Source of the DNA: Salinibacterium sp. UTAS2018
GTDB taxonomy: Bacteria > Actinomycetota > Actinomycetes > Actinomycetales > Microbacteriaceae
Length of the DNA stretch: 64,000 bases
Assembly: GCF_004118935.1 (NCBI RefSeq)
Contig: NZ_CP035375.1
Location: forward strand, 2,480,001-2,544,000
Direction of reading: 5' to 3'
Below are positions 50,374 through 59,783 of the stretch, in pieces (position 1 is the first letter of the stretch; each line of letters opens with the position of its first letter). A model generated the notes under the pieces. It was not told where the DNA came from and did not search any database. It saw only the letters and a list, made by a program, of their open reading frames with translations. Both the position numbers and the translations under genes were made by a program.

Positions 50374-51705
50374 GTGTCGCTTCTCCGCTCTCCACTCGAC
50401 CGAGACATCCGCCGTCTCGCCGTTCCTGCGCTCGGCGCTCTCGTTGCAGAGCCCATCTTTCTCCTCACTGACACTGCCCTCGTGGGGCATCTCGGTAGTG
50501 CACAACTCGGCGGGTTGAGCGTCGCAAGCGCGGTGCTGCAAACGGCGGTTGGTCTGCTCATTTTCTTGGCGTACTCCACCACGCCCGCCGTTGCCCGCTG
50601 GTTGGGGGTGGGCAATCGCGCGCGTGCTGTCGCTGCCGGGGTAGACGGAGTCTGGCTCGCGGTGGTGCTCGGCGTCATCCTGGTGGCAGTGGGAATCCCC
50701 GCCGCGCCATGGTTGATCAGTCTGTTCAACCCTGACCCCAGCATTGTCGGTTTCGCCACCGAGTACTTGACTATCTCGATTCTCGGCTTGCCGGCCATGC
50801 TCATCACCTTCGCTGCCTCGGGACTCCTTCGCGGACTGCAAGACACCCGCACTCCGCTGATCGTCGCGGTCGCGGGGTTCATCTCCAACGCCCTGCTCAA
50901 TACCCTGTTCATCTACGGCTTCGGTTGGGGCGTCGCGGGTTCTGCCATCGGTACGGTCGTCGCGAGCTGGGGAATGGCCGCCGCCTACCTCGTGATGCTC
51001 GTCACGCTAGCGCGCCGTGAAGGTGCCCGTGTGCGGCCCCACGGTCGCGGGATGCTGCTGGCAGGGCACGCCGGAGCGTGGCTGCTGCTGCGCACTGCTT
51101 CGTTGCGCGCGGCGATGCTCGCGACGATCGCGGTTGCCACCAGCATCGGTGTTCCCGAACTTGCGACCGTGCAGATCACTCTGACAATCTTTGCGACCCT
51201 CGCCTTTGTGCTGGATGCGTTGGCGATCGCCGGTCAGGCCATGATCGGTAAAGAGCTGGGCGCGAGTGATCTCGTCAAGGCCCGTGCCATTACTCGCCGA
51301 CTCGTCGAGCTCGGTATCGGCAGCGGAGTCGTGCTCGGGCTTGTCATGCTCGTGGTGTCGCCGTGGGCCGGTTTCGCCTTCAGTTCAGACCCTGTCGTGC
51401 GCAGCGGGCTGGCCGCACTCCTGCCGGTGCTGGCCCTCGGCATCCCGATCGCTGGCTTCGTGTTTGTTCTCGACGGTGTGTTGATCGGGGCGGGGGATGC
51501 CCGCTACCTCGCTCTCACTGGGCTTGTAAACCTTGCGGTGTACGTGCCGCTGTTGTGGTGGGTTTACTCCTCGAACCTCACCGGTACGGCCGCCGTCGTT
51601 GCCCTGTGGTTCGCTTTCGGCCTCGGCTACATCGGAGCCCGTGCCGTCACCCTCGGCATCCGTGCTCGTGGCGACCAGTGGCTCGTACCGGGGGCGACGC
51701 GCTAA
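50374..51705 (+). CDS. MATE-family efflux transporter, DinF type
   Basis: A 443-residue protein with 12 membrane segments. IRRLAVPALGALVAEPIFLL at the start, ADTALVGHLG-like DTALVGHLGSAQLG, and LAFVLDALAIAGQAMIGKEL in the second half are DinF subgroup marks. GTG start directly after the histone-tail gene. It exports organic cations or drugs by sodium or proton exchange. Confidence 0.93.
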   Translation: MSLLRSPLDRDIRRLAVPALGALVAEPIFLLTDTALVGHLGSAQLGGLSVASAVLQTAVGLLIFLAYSTTPAVARWLGVGNRARAVAAGVDGVWLAVVLGVILVAVGIPAAPWLISLFNPDPSIVGFATEYLTISILGLPAMLITFAASGLLRGLQDTRTPLIVAVAGFISNALLNTLFIYGFGWGVAGSAIGTVVASWGMAAAYLVMLVTLARREGARVRPHGRGMLLAGHAGAWLLLRTASLRAAMLATIAVATSIGVPELATVQITLTIFATLAFVLDALAIAGQAMIGKELGASDLVKARAITRRLVELGIGSGVVLGLVMLVVSPWAGFAFSSDPVVRSGLAALLPVLALGIPIAGFVFVLDGVLIGAGDARYLALTGLVNLAVYVPLLWWVYSSNLTGTAAVVALWFAFGLGYIGARAVTLGIRARGDQWLVPGATR

Positions 51706-51740
51706 ACCTCACGCGCCGCCCGCAGCGGAATGCCGTTGCG

Positions 51741-52412
51741 CTACTTCTTCTCGGTGACGCCACCGTGCTTCAAGTGCAACCGTCGCTCGGCACGCTTCGC
51801 GACCGCCGAGTCGTGGGTCACGATAATCAGCGTCAGCCCGTCGTCGCGCCACAATCCCTCGAGCAGGTCCATAATCTCGTCGCGCGTTTGTTCGTCGAGG
51901 TTTCCGGTGGGCTCGTCTGCCAGAAGCACCTTGGGCTCTTTCACGAGCGCGCGAGCGATGGCTACGCGCTGCTGTTGACCGCCCGAGAGTTCGGAGGGGT
52001 GGTGCGTTAGTCGTTCGCCAAGCCCGACCTTTTCCAGCGCGGCGCGAGCACGGAGACGGCGGTCGAGGTTCGACAGCCCGAGCGGGGCCAGCGCTGTCTC
52101 CACATTCTCCTGCGCCGTGAGCGTCGGGATGAGGTTGAATCCTTGAAAGACGAAGCCAATGGTGCGCGCACGAATTTCTGCCAGTCGCGAGTCAGGCATC
52201 GCGGAGAGCTCATCTCCCCCGAGGGTGACGGTGCCGCTCGTCGGGCGCTCGAGAGCTCCGAGCATCTGCAGCAGGGTCGACTTGCCGCCTCCGGTTGGTC
52301 CCTGAATGGCGACCATTTGGCCGGTGGGGATGCTCAAGCTCACCTTGTTCAGGGCGCTAATCGGGCCGCGTTTCGTTTCGTACTTTTTGGTGAGTTCGCT
52401 GAGTTCGTACAT
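51741..52412 (-). CDS. ABC transporter ATPase, MacB/LolD type
   Basis: A 223-residue ATPase. Walker A IQGPTGGGKSTLLQ, signature LSGGQQQRVAIARAL, Walker B VLLADEPTGNLD. The GPTGGGKS form is an uncommon but valid Walker A. It serves the FtsX-type permease next to it, 35 bases upstream in the operon. Confidence 0.94.
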   Translation of the reverse strand: MYELSELTKKYETKRGPISALNKVSLSIPTGQMVAIQGPTGGGKSTLLQMLGALERPTSGTVTLGGDELSAMPDSRLAEIRARTIGFVFQGFNLIPTLTAQENVETALAPLGLSNLDRRLRARAALEKVGLGERLTHHPSELSGGQQQRVAIARALVKEPKVLLADEPTGNLDEQTRDEIMDLLEGLWRDDGLTLIIVTHDSAVAKRAERRLHLKHGGVTEKK

Positions 52413-52447
52413 AGAAAGTCTCCTTGAGATCTGCAGGGTTCGGGGGG

Positions 52448-53962
52448 TTAGGCGACGCTGCGGAGAGCTTCAGCGGGGCGGAGTCGTGCTGCTCGCCAGC
52501 CGCCGAACGCACCGGCAATGAGTCCGCCGAGAATGGCGAGAGCAACGGCGATGCCGATGATGCCGAAGGTCACGGGAATCTGCAGCGCGATGTCGGTCGT
52601 CGCCACGGCGGTGGTTGCAGCGTCGCCAAAGCGGCTGCCTCCGCCTCCGCCACCCGCGCCAGGACCTTGGCCCGTGGTCGCGGTCGCGGTAGCGCTCGCG
52701 CTGAGCACAGGAGCAGCGATATTAATGGCGAGGATGCCGAGAAGTCCGATCGCCACACCGATCACTCCACCGATGGCACCTTGCACAAGCGACTCGCCCG
52801 CGACCTGACGAACGACAGCGCCATTGCTCCAGCCGATGGCTTTCAGTGTTCCGAACTCACGGGTGCGGCGGGCTACGCCAGAGGTCGTGAGCAGTACCGA
52901 GATGAGGAACGCGGCGGCCAAGACGATGATCGAGAGCCAGGTTCCGAGCTTTCCGACGAGGTCAGAAGCGGTGGAAAGCGAGCCGGAAACGCTCGAGGCG
53001 AGATCTTCCTGAGTCTTCACCGAGGCATCCGGCAATTCCGTTTGCAATGCCGTTTGAACGGCGGCGATGTCAGTGGAGCTTGCCGCCTGAACGTACACGG
53101 TCGAAATCTGGTTTTCTAACTCGGCAACGCGCTGGGCGGTGTCGAGCGGAATGTAGGTATTGGATGCCGTAGTCGCGTCAGCGGAGGTTGAAGTGACGGT
53201 TCCGATTACTTCGAATTCTTCGCCACCAATCTCCAGACTGTCGCCGACGGCGAGTGAGCTCGTGGTGGCGTAGCTCGTGTCGAGGATCACGACGTTGGCG
53301 TCGCTGTCGCTCGATTCGAAGGCGCGGCCGTCTACTAGCTCGACGGAAGTGAGTGGGCCGACGCTTTCGCCCGCTACATCGATGCCGGTTACGGTGAAGG
53401 TGTCGACGTTGAAGGCGCTTCCGCCAGCTCCATCGGGACCGCCGCGGCCACCCTGTTGGGCTCCGCCGCCGGGTGCGGTTTCGCCGGTGTCAGTTGTGGT
53501 CGGCGTAGCAACTTCACCGCTGAAGCTCACGTTGGAGAGCGCGAGGGTGGCGGTGGCTGTGGCAACGGAGTCGAGGCTCAAAGCTGTGGTGAGAGCATCC
53601 GCGTCAAAGGTGATGCTGGCAATGCCGCTGGTGAGGCTGGACTGGCTGAGCGCCGTCGTGCCATCGGTGGTTTCGCCGTCCTCGGCGCCGAATTCGAATC
53701 GAGGTTGGGTGCGGGCTTGGTCGCCCTCTGCGCCCGGGGCTCCGTCGTTTCCTTCGACGCCTTGGGCAGGCTCTTGCGTAATCGTGATGTCGGTTCCGAC
53801 CCCGTAGACCGAGGCCAACACGGTCGATTGCGCGTCGCGAACGCCTGCTGCGACGCCGTTGACAATCATGACGAGTGCGATAGCCAATGCCATACCGGCG
53901 GCGATAATTGCTGTTTGTTTGCGTCGATTGCTGAGCTCTCGATACAGATAGGTTCCGAACAT
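52448..53962 (-). CDS. ABC transporter permease, FtsX/MacB type
   Basis: A 504-residue protein with one N-terminal membrane segment (TAIIAAGMALAIALVMIVNG), a large outside domain with an acidic, Gly-rich low-complexity part (EPAQGVEGNDGAPGAEGDQA), then three C-terminal segments, with SGVARRTREFGTLKAIGWSN as the FtsX cytoplasmic loop. Between the last segments is a Gly-rich outside loop (GQGPGAGGGGGGSRFG). ATG 53962 gives the family start. Divergent from an OmpR-type two-component system, a usual pairing for envelope stress exporters. Confidence 0.9.
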   Translation of the reverse strand: MFGTYLYRELSNRRKQTAIIAAGMALAIALVMIVNGVAAGVRDAQSTVLASVYGVGTDITITQEPAQGVEGNDGAPGAEGDQARTQPRFEFGAEDGETTDGTTALSQSSLTSGIASITFDADALTTALSLDSVATATATLALSNVSFSGEVATPTTTDTGETAPGGGAQQGGRGGPDGAGGSAFNVDTFTVTGIDVAGESVGPLTSVELVDGRAFESSDSDANVVILDTSYATTSSLAVGDSLEIGGEEFEVIGTVTSTSADATTASNTYIPLDTAQRVAELENQISTVYVQAASSTDIAAVQTALQTELPDASVKTQEDLASSVSGSLSTASDLVGKLGTWLSIIVLAAAFLISVLLTTSGVARRTREFGTLKAIGWSNGAVVRQVAGESLVQGAIGGVIGVAIGLLGILAINIAAPVLSASATATATTGQGPGAGGGGGGSRFGDAATTAVATTDIALQIPVTFGIIGIAVALAILGGLIAGAFGGWRAARLRPAEALRSVA

Positions 53963-54024
53963 GGGTCTCCTCGGGTGGTGCGCGGTGATGCAAGTGGTCG
54001 AGACAAAGCTAGGAACGGTCTCTA

Positions 54025-54058
54025 TCAGCGGACTATGGCGATCCTGTGATTCCGCTGA
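54025..54058. promoter_or_regulatory. 8-bp inverted repeat between the ABC operon and the two-component genes
   Basis: TCAGCGGA at 54025-54032 and TCCGCTGA at 54051-54058 are perfect arms with 18 bases between, in the divergent promoter region. OmpR-type regulators usually bind direct repeats, so this may be another factor or chance. Confidence 0.35.
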
Positions 54059-54139
54059 GAAGGTCCAATAATCACAATGAACGTGGCCACGCGTACGCGC
54101 ATTCAGAAATTTCATAGGAAACTCCGAATAACTAGACCC

Positions 54140-54892
54140 ATGACCCAGTCACACCACCTCCCCGCGGTTCAGGCGCAACCGCGACTCAGCCGCGCCGACG
54201 GAACTGCCATCCGTGCGGTGGTAGTTGACGATGAAGATTCGCTTACCGACCTCCTCTCCATGGCACTGCGCTACGAGGGGTGGGATGTGCGACTCGCATC
54301 CGACGGACCGTCCGCTCTGTCGACCATCCGCGAGTTCAAACCCGACGTCGTAGTGCTCGACATCATGCTTCCTGGCCTTGACGGCCTCTCTGTCTTGTCT
54401 CGCCTGCGAGCGGATGGCATCCAGACTCCAATCCTTTTTCTCACGGCCAAAGACTCAGTCGACGATCGCATCGCCGGCCTCACGGTGGGCGGTGACGACT
54501 ACGTGACGAAGCCCTTCAGTTTGGAAGAGCTGGTAGCTCGGCTGCGGGCGCTCTTGCGCCGCTCGACGCTGACGATCGCGGGGGAGTCGAACCCCATCAT
54601 CGAGGTCGGCGACCTCACGCTCGACGAGAGCACCTACGAAGTTAGCCGCGCTGGCACTCCCGTAGAGCTCACCGCCACCGAGTTCGAGTTGTTGCGCTAC
54701 CTCATGCGCAACCCACGCCGCGTGCTCAGCCGAGCCCAAATTCTTGACCGAGTGTGGAGCTACGACTTCGGGGGTAAAGCCAGCGTCGTCGAGATCTACA
54801 TCTCCTACCTCCGTAAGAAAGTGGATGTACTCGGACCGCCCATGATCCAGACCGTGCGCGGTGTCGGTTACATGTTGCGGGCGCCCGAATGA
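54140..54892 (+). CDS. Response regulator, OmpR/PhoP type
   Basis: A 250-residue regulator. Receiver: VVVDDEDSLTDLL, phospho-acceptor in DVVVLDIMLPGLDG, Lys in VTKPFSLEEL. C-terminal winged helix: LTATEFELLRYLMRNPRRVL and VEIYISYLRKKVD. ATG 54140 gives a normal N-terminus. Overlaps the kinase gene (ATGA). Confidence 0.95.
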   Translation: MTQSHHLPAVQAQPRLSRADGTAIRAVVVDDEDSLTDLLSMALRYEGWDVRLASDGPSALSTIREFKPDVVVLDIMLPGLDGLSVLSRLRADGIQTPILFLTAKDSVDDRIAGLTVGGDDYVTKPFSLEELVARLRALLRRSTLTIAGESNPIIEVGDLTLDESTYEVSRAGTPVELTATEFELLRYLMRNPRRVLSRAQILDRVWSYDFGGKASVVEIYISYLRKKVDVLGPPMIQTVRGVGYMLRAPE

Positions 54893-56382
54893 CTCGGCCG
54901 CGCGAGGTCAAGGCCCCCGGAATCGGGCGGCCACCCCTTAGCCTGCGCATACGACTTGTCTTAGGAAGTGCCGCGCTCATTGCACTTGCCGCCATTCTTA
55001 TTGGTGTCGTGAGCGTCATTGCGTTGCAAGGTTTCCTCATTGACCGGCTCGACGCTCAGCTGCCGTCAGCCGCCAATCGTTCTCAGGGTGCGCTCGATAA
55101 GCGCGATGGCCAAGTCGGCCAGCAGCGCCCGCCCGCACGAGACTTTCTGGCGGTTCCTGGACAAAGCGCTGGCACCATCGCGGGGCTCATCAGCAGCTCG
55201 GGAGACGTGATCGCCGGAGTTCTCGGCGATAAAGGCGCGTCCGGCCCGCTGACCGAAGAACAGCGTGCAACGCTCGCTGCCCTTCCCATCACCGACGAGC
55301 CAGTGACGGTATCGCTGGGTGGTGACCTTGGCGACTACCGGATAATCGTGTCGAGTGACCCGACGACGGGCGACTCGCTCCTCGTCGGCCTTCCCCTCTC
55401 CGACGTGCGGGCTACTGTTTTTCAACTCACCATGCTCGTAGTGGGGATCGGTCTCCTCGCGATCGCCGTGGCCGCCGTGGCCGGTGCGATCGCCGTCCGG
55501 TTCGCTCTGCGTCCCCTCGAGCGCGTGGCAAACACCGCGACACGGGTATCCGAGCTCCAACTCGACCGCGGAGCAGTAGCGCTGGCTGAACGAGTTTCCC
55601 TCGACGACGCCGACCCGCGAACCGAAGTCGGGCAGATGGGCTCGGCCCTCAACCGCTTGCTCGAGCACGTGGCATCCGCGCTCACTGCTCGGCAAGCAAG
55701 CGAAGACAAGGTGCGGTCGTTCGTTGCGGATGCGAGCCACGAGCTGCGCACCCCTCTCGCCTCGATTCGTGGGTATGCCGAACTGACGCGACGTGGGGGC
55801 CATGAGATTCCGGATGATGTCGCTCACGCCATTGGGCGCATTGAATCCGAATCGGTGCGCATGACCGGGCTGGTAGAAAGTTTGCTGCTCTTGGCTCGCC
55901 TCGACGAGTCGGCTCCGGTTGAGCACCGCGCAGTTGACCTCTCACGGCTCCTGATCGAAGCCGTCGGGGATGCCCATGTTGCGGGGCCCGATCATGAGTG
56001 GGAGCTTGAGCTTCCGGATGACGCGGTCATCGTCAACGGCGATAGTGCTCGACTTCACCAGGTGGTCGCCAACCTTCTCGCGAATGCGCGCATCCACACT
56101 CCGGCGGGCACGAGCGTGACCGCGAGCCTCTCCACCACGGGGGATCGCGCCATCATCGAGGTGCGAGACACGGGCCCCGGAATTGCGGAGGAGTTGCAGG
56201 CGAAGGTGTTCGAACGTTTCGTGCGTGGTGATAGTTCCCGCTCGCGCGCCGCCGGCAGCACCGGGCTCGGTCTGGCCATCGTCTCGGCAGTTGTTGAGTC
56301 GTTGGGGGGAACGAGTTCAGTCTCGAGCGAACCCGGTAACACCGTGTTTCGCGTGGAACTGCCGACGGTCGCACGGCAGTAA
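54889..56382 (+). CDS. Sensor histidine kinase with HAMP domain
   Basis: A 497-residue kinase: membrane segment near residue 30 (LIALAAILIGVVSVIAL), outside sensor domain, second segment near 190, HAMP, H-box FVADASHELRTPLASIRGY, N-box QVVANLLANARIH, G1 DTGPGIAEE, G2 GSTGLGLAIVSAV. Partner of the upstream response regulator; MprB/BaeS-like architecture. The divergent ABC transporter is the likely target. Confidence 0.95.
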   Translation: MTRPREVKAPGIGRPPLSLRIRLVLGSAALIALAAILIGVVSVIALQGFLIDRLDAQLPSAANRSQGALDKRDGQVGQQRPPARDFLAVPGQSAGTIAGLISSSGDVIAGVLGDKGASGPLTEEQRATLAALPITDEPVTVSLGGDLGDYRIIVSSDPTTGDSLLVGLPLSDVRATVFQLTMLVVGIGLLAIAVAAVAGAIAVRFALRPLERVANTATRVSELQLDRGAVALAERVSLDDADPRTEVGQMGSALNRLLEHVASALTARQASEDKVRSFVADASHELRTPLASIRGYAELTRRGGHEIPDDVAHAIGRIESESVRMTGLVESLLLLARLDESAPVEHRAVDLSRLLIEAVGDAHVAGPDHEWELELPDDAVIVNGDSARLHQVVANLLANARIHTPAGTSVTASLSTTGDRAIIEVRDTGPGIAEELQAKVFERFVRGDSSRSRAAGSTGLGLAIVSAVVESLGGTSSVSSEPGNTVFRVELPTVARQ

Positions 56383-56449
56383 CGGGATGCGGCGGGGACG
56401 GTCGTCTGAGTGCTGCTCCTGCGAAGTTGCAGCCGAGCCCTCAATCACG

Positions 56450-56620
56450 TACTCTTACGGAAGCCAAAGACCGCAGGTCGTTCGCGTGCATGAAAATGCG
56501 TGTGATCGAAGTTCGTGAAAACGAAGGCCAGCGCAGGTGTATGAAGTAGTTTTCCGGTCAGCTCTGGCCGTAACTCAGCTCCGTGCCTCTGCGCTAGTGC
56601 AGAAGGGCCGGAGCTTTTTG
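56450..56620 (+). ncRNA. Ribosomal L10 leader
   Basis: The segment upstream of rplJ carries GCCAAAGACCGCAGGTCG, the conserved core of the L10 leader in actinobacteria, then further paired segments, and ends in a hairpin (56577-56615) before TTTTTG. In the leader L10(L12)4 binds the kink-turn-like core and lowers expression of rplJ and rplL. Boundaries are estimated. Confidence 0.8.
56577..56620 (+). terminator. Attenuator-like hairpin in the rplJ leader
   Basis: AGCTCCG pairs with CGGAGCT, with an inner CTGC-GCTA-GTGCAG stem, followed by TTTTTG. It is a terminator placed before the structural genes, as expected for leader attenuation. Confidence 0.75.
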
Positions 56621-56695
56621 TTTTAAAGCCCCGTGCTCCTGACGACATCTTTCTGCGGTTCTGAGGCAGACACACATCAATCATTAGGGAGCACC

Positions 56696-57211
56696 ATGGC
56701 GAACAAGGAAGCATCGGTCGCCGAGCTTACGGATCTTTTCCGCAACTCGACCGCCGTCCTGCTAACCGAGTATCGCGGACTCACTGTTGCCCAGCTTAAG
56801 ACGCTGCGCAAGTCAATCAGTGAGCACGCAACATACGCCGTGGTGAAGAACACGCTGACAAAGATCGCAGCGAACAACGCTGGCATTTCGTCGTTCGACG
56901 AAGAGCTCGTTGGTCCATCTGCAATCGCATTCGTACACGGAGACCCTGTCACCGTTGCGAAGGCTATGCGTGACTTTGCCAAGGCAAACCCTCTCCTCGT
57001 GGTGAAGGGCGGTTACTTTGACGGTAACGCGCTCACCGCAGCAGAGGTCACCAAGCTCGCCGATCTTGAAACCCGGGAGGTGCTCCTCGCGAAGTTTGCA
57101 GGAGCCGCCAAGGCTTCGCTGTTCGGCGCCGCTTATCTGTTCAACGCACCGCTCGCTCAGGCCGTTCGCACGGTCGACGCGCTGCGCGAGAAGCAGGATT
57201 CCGCGCAGTAA
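56696..57211 (+). CDS. rplJ: Ribosomal protein L10
   Basis: A 171-residue protein beginning [14 protein letters not shown], with [17 protein letters not shown] and the [13 protein letters not shown] strand. It anchors L7/L12 dimers to the ribosome. ATG 56696 with TTAGGGAG upstream. A 39-base gap precedes rplL. Confidence 0.97.
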   Translation: MANKEASVAELTDLFRNSTAVLLTEYRGLTVAQLKTLRKSISEHATYAVVKNTLTKIAANNAGISSFDEELVGPSAIAFVHGDPVTVAKAMRDFAKANPLLVVKGGYFDGNALTAAEVTKLADLETREVLLAKFAGAAKASLFGAAYLFNAPLAQAVRTVDALREKQDSAQ

Positions 57212-57250
57212 CGCGCGGGTTAATTAGCTTAAGAAATATAGGAGAAAATC

Positions 57251-57631
57251 ATGGCGAAAATGTCAAGCGACGACCTCATCGAGGCCTTCAAGGAACTGAC
57301 CCTCATCGAGCTCAGCGACTTCGTTAAGAAGTTCGAAGAGGTCTTCGAAGTTACCGCTGCTGCTCCCGTTGCTGTTGCAGCTGCTGGCGCACCTGCTGTC
57401 GCTGAAGAAGTTGAAGAGAAGGACTCCTTCGACGTCGTTCTCGAGGCTGCTGGCGAGAAGAAGATCCAGGTTATCAAGGAGGTGCGCGCCCTCACGAGCC
57501 TCGGTCTCGGAGAGGCGAAGGCAGTCGTTGATGGCGCTCCCAGCGTTGTACTCGAGGGTGCAAACAAGGAAGCTGCTGAGAAGGCAAAGGCTTCGCTCGA
57601 AGAAGCTGGCGCAACCGTAACCCTTAAGTAG
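57251..57631 (+). CDS. rplL: Ribosomal protein L7/L12
   Basis: A 126-residue acidic protein: N-terminal dimer helix ([18 protein letters not shown]), Ala-rich hinge and the C-terminal factor-binding domain ([20 protein letters not shown]). Strong AGGAG site. Followed by a strong terminator. Confidence 0.98.
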   Translation: MAKMSSDDLIEAFKELTLIELSDFVKKFEEVFEVTAAAPVAVAAAGAPAVAEEVEEKDSFDVVLEAAGEKKIQVIKEVRALTSLGLGEAKAVVDGAPSVVLEGANKEAAEKAKASLEEAGATVTLK

Positions 57632-57677
57632 TCGATTCCTCTCACGAGGATCACGCCTCTCTAGAGGCATGCTTAGC

Positions 57678-57713
57678 CAGAAAGGCGTCACCCTTCGGGG
57701 TGGCGCCTTTCTG
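57678..57713 (+). terminator. Strong terminator after rplL
   Basis: CAGAAAGGCGTCACCC pairs fully with GGGTGGCGCCTTTCTG (one T-G) around a TTCG tetraloop. The T-rich right arm and the following CGGTT mark the end of the rplJL transcript. Confidence 0.9.
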
Positions 57714-58112
57714 CGGTTAAAGGGCAAGCAGTTCAGGGCATCGCTCGATACGAGCGGCGCGGGTCGGCAACTGCTGCCGTGAGCGCTCACAGGGCGCCCA
57801 GAGGGCCGGCGGGGCGGAAGCAGGCGGCCAACCTTGCCCGGGGCAAAACCGACGGCGCTCGAGGGCCGCTGGCAACACCGACCGCAGACGTTCGCGTGGG
57901 CCGACGAGAGTGAGAGGGGGTGGGGCGCCTGGTAACCAGCCGAGCGCCCCACCAGCGTGCCGAATCCGTTGACACCAGGGATCAGGTTCCGGAGGCGGAT
58001 ATTTCGGCACGGAACCGCTAGGCGCGCAAAGAAAGCGGGGCTAGCGGAAGCAGTTCCACTAATGTACCGAGGCTGCACTGGCGTAGCAACACCCTCGAGG
58101 GTGAATGGAGGG
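57714..58112. other. Gene-free, highly structured stretch; candidate noncoding RNA
   Basis: About 400 bases without a credible coding frame. Three perfect or nearly perfect stems occur in 130 bases: GGTGGGGCGC/GCGCCCCACC (57919-57953), with CTGGTAACCAG in its loop; CGTGCCGAATCCG with CGGA-TAT-TTCGGCACG (57956-58011); CCGCTAG/CTAGCGG (58015-58047). GGTTCCG/CGGAACC (57985-58016) is an alternative pairing. No signature of RNase P, tmRNA, SRP RNA or tRNA was found. Strand unknown. Confidence 0.45.
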
Positions 58113-59711
58113 TTAGTTGGGGGTGATATCCACTTGCAGCCCTAATTCACGGGACTTGTGAATTGCGTCGACTCGCGAGGTCACACCGAGCTTGCGATAA
58201 ATGCTCTTGAGGTGAGACTTGACGGTGTTGACCGAGATGAACAGTGTCTCGGCAATTTCTGCGGAGTTGCTGCCGCGCACCAGCTCGCGAGCGATAGCGC
58301 GCTCGCGATCGCTCAGCGTCTGCGAGTCTCGCGTGGGCAACACAACGGTGAGTCCGTCGAGTCGCTTGATGAGCGCTTGCACTTCGAGTGGTTGGTTGCG
58401 AGAAGCCGCACGCGTGAGCATGTCTTGTACTGCTTCACTCGGAACAAGTCGAAATGGGCTATGCATCCGGTTGCGCGCGGCCAGACGAAGGGCTCGATCA
58501 AAAGCGATGTCGGATTGATCTTCGGTTCCGAGCGCGAGGTGCGCTGCACCCTTGAGTAAGAAAACATCGGCGAGATTCCGGCTGGAATGAGCGTCGCCAA
58601 GGATTTCGCACTCGCGGATGGCGTCGAGAGCTCCGCGTGCGTCGCCCGTGACGAAGCGCAAGTGAGCCACGAGCCGGCCCGGGCACACCGTGTGGTGCTG
58701 AGTCGGGCTGAAGTCAGCGAGAATGTCCCACGCTGCACCGCTGTCTCCCAGCTGCAGGAAGGCAGCAGCGCGAAGCCCGCGAATTTCGGAGTCGACAAAG
58801 CCCACCGGATCCCAGCCATCGAGGGCAAGCAAGGCGCGTCGCAGGTGTTCGAGGCCTTCATGGGCGTGCGCATCAAAGAGCTCGACAAACGCTTGGGCAT
58901 ACAAGCCCAGAGGCTGCCAATCGCTGTCGACCGTCGCCTCGCGAAGTGTGCTCACTAGCGGTGCGATGGTCTCGCCGCCGCGCTGCATGATTGTGACCAG
59001 AAGTTCGGTGATGAGGGTGGGGGCGTTGAAGCGGCTGTTGCGCAACATAGGGCTTGCGCCGGTTGATTTAGCCCGAGCCACGTAGCTCAGCGCATGCTCG
59101 AAGTCGCCCATGAATAACTGAATGAGTGCAAGGCAGCCAAAGACTTCAAGCTGGTTCGCAACGCTCAAGTTGGTCTCGGCTAAAGAGCCGGCAAGCCGAA
59201 AGTCGGCTTTCGCGCGATCGAAATCTCCGCCGTGGAGGGCAATCGCTCCGCGGTGCAACGCGATTTCAGCCGTCAGCGGGATGCGGCGAGCAAGCGGGAT
59301 GACATCGTGACTGTCCGCGATAGAACTCGCTGTCGCGACGGCGGCGAGAGCGTCGTTCAGGCGACCTAGGGAGCGTAGCGCCGCCGCATAACGTACGTAG
59401 AGAGTAGCGCGAACGAATGCCGGGGTTTCGGGCTTCAGCAGCGCGAACGCTGCCTCGAAATAGGGCAGCGCGGATGTGCGGTCGGCGGTATCGGAAGCTC
59501 GAAAGCTGGCTGCATAGCAGGTGACGAGCCACGGCTCGCTATGCCAGAGGGCGGCGGGCGTGGAGTCGAGCATGCGGCGGACGGGGACGCCAGCTGTGCT
59601 GACGATCTGCGGCCACGTCTCGTGGAGCTCTTGGATGGCGAGGGTGAAATTTCCTGAAGCGCGAGCCGCGTCGAAGGCGCGTTCAAGCGCACTCACGTCA
59701 GCAATGGCCAT
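58113..59711 (-). CDS. LuxR-family regulator with TPR-like helical sensor
   Basis: A 532-residue protein. The first 450 residues are helical repeats (FVRATLYVRYAAALRSLGRL, GDFDRAKADFRLAGSLAET, GDFEHALSYVARAKST), without the P-loop ATPase of MalT. The C-terminal LuxR HTH is LSDRERAIARELVRGSNSAE to SVNTVKSHLKSIYRKLGVTS. ATG 59711 lies ten bases after a G-rich site; ATG 59720 would be too close to it. A 20-bp palindrome upstream may be its own site. Confidence 0.88.
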   Translation of the reverse strand: MAIADVSALERAFDAARASGNFTLAIQELHETWPQIVSTAGVPVRRMLDSTPAALWHSEPWLVTCYAASFRASDTADRTSALPYFEAAFALLKPETPAFVRATLYVRYAAALRSLGRLNDALAAVATASSIADSHDVIPLARRIPLTAEIALHRGAIALHGGDFDRAKADFRLAGSLAETNLSVANQLEVFGCLALIQLFMGDFEHALSYVARAKSTGASPMLRNSRFNAPTLITELLVTIMQRGGETIAPLVSTLREATVDSDWQPLGLYAQAFVELFDAHAHEGLEHLRRALLALDGWDPVGFVDSEIRGLRAAAFLQLGDSGAAWDILADFSPTQHHTVCPGRLVAHLRFVTGDARGALDAIRECEILGDAHSSRNLADVFLLKGAAHLALGTEDQSDIAFDRALRLAARNRMHSPFRLVPSEAVQDMLTRAASRNQPLEVQALIKRLDGLTVVLPTRDSQTLSDRERAIARELVRGSNSAEIAETLFISVNTVKSHLKSIYRKLGVTSRVDAIHKSRELGLQVDITPN

Positions 59712-59783
59712 TCTTTGCATTCCCCCCTTCGAGCCGATTGGCTCGATGAGTTCGTAGTTCTCGCCTAGTCGGGTGGGTGACGC

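Noticed and set aside
57930..57938. TGGT-A-ACCA in the loop of a hairpin, resembling the FadR-type site
   Set aside because: The spacer is one base, not three, and there is no promoter or related gene; better explained as part of the stem-loop.
57263..58078. Long minus-strand frame across rplL and the spacer
   Set aside because: Its larger part is the complement of rplL codons, which gives long antisense frames in GC-rich DNA; no start site or homology.
57714..58112. Possible RNase P RNA or tmRNA because of size and structure
   Set aside because: The conserved RNase P core (GAGGAAAGTCC and its partner) and the tRNA-like ends of tmRNA are missing on both strands.
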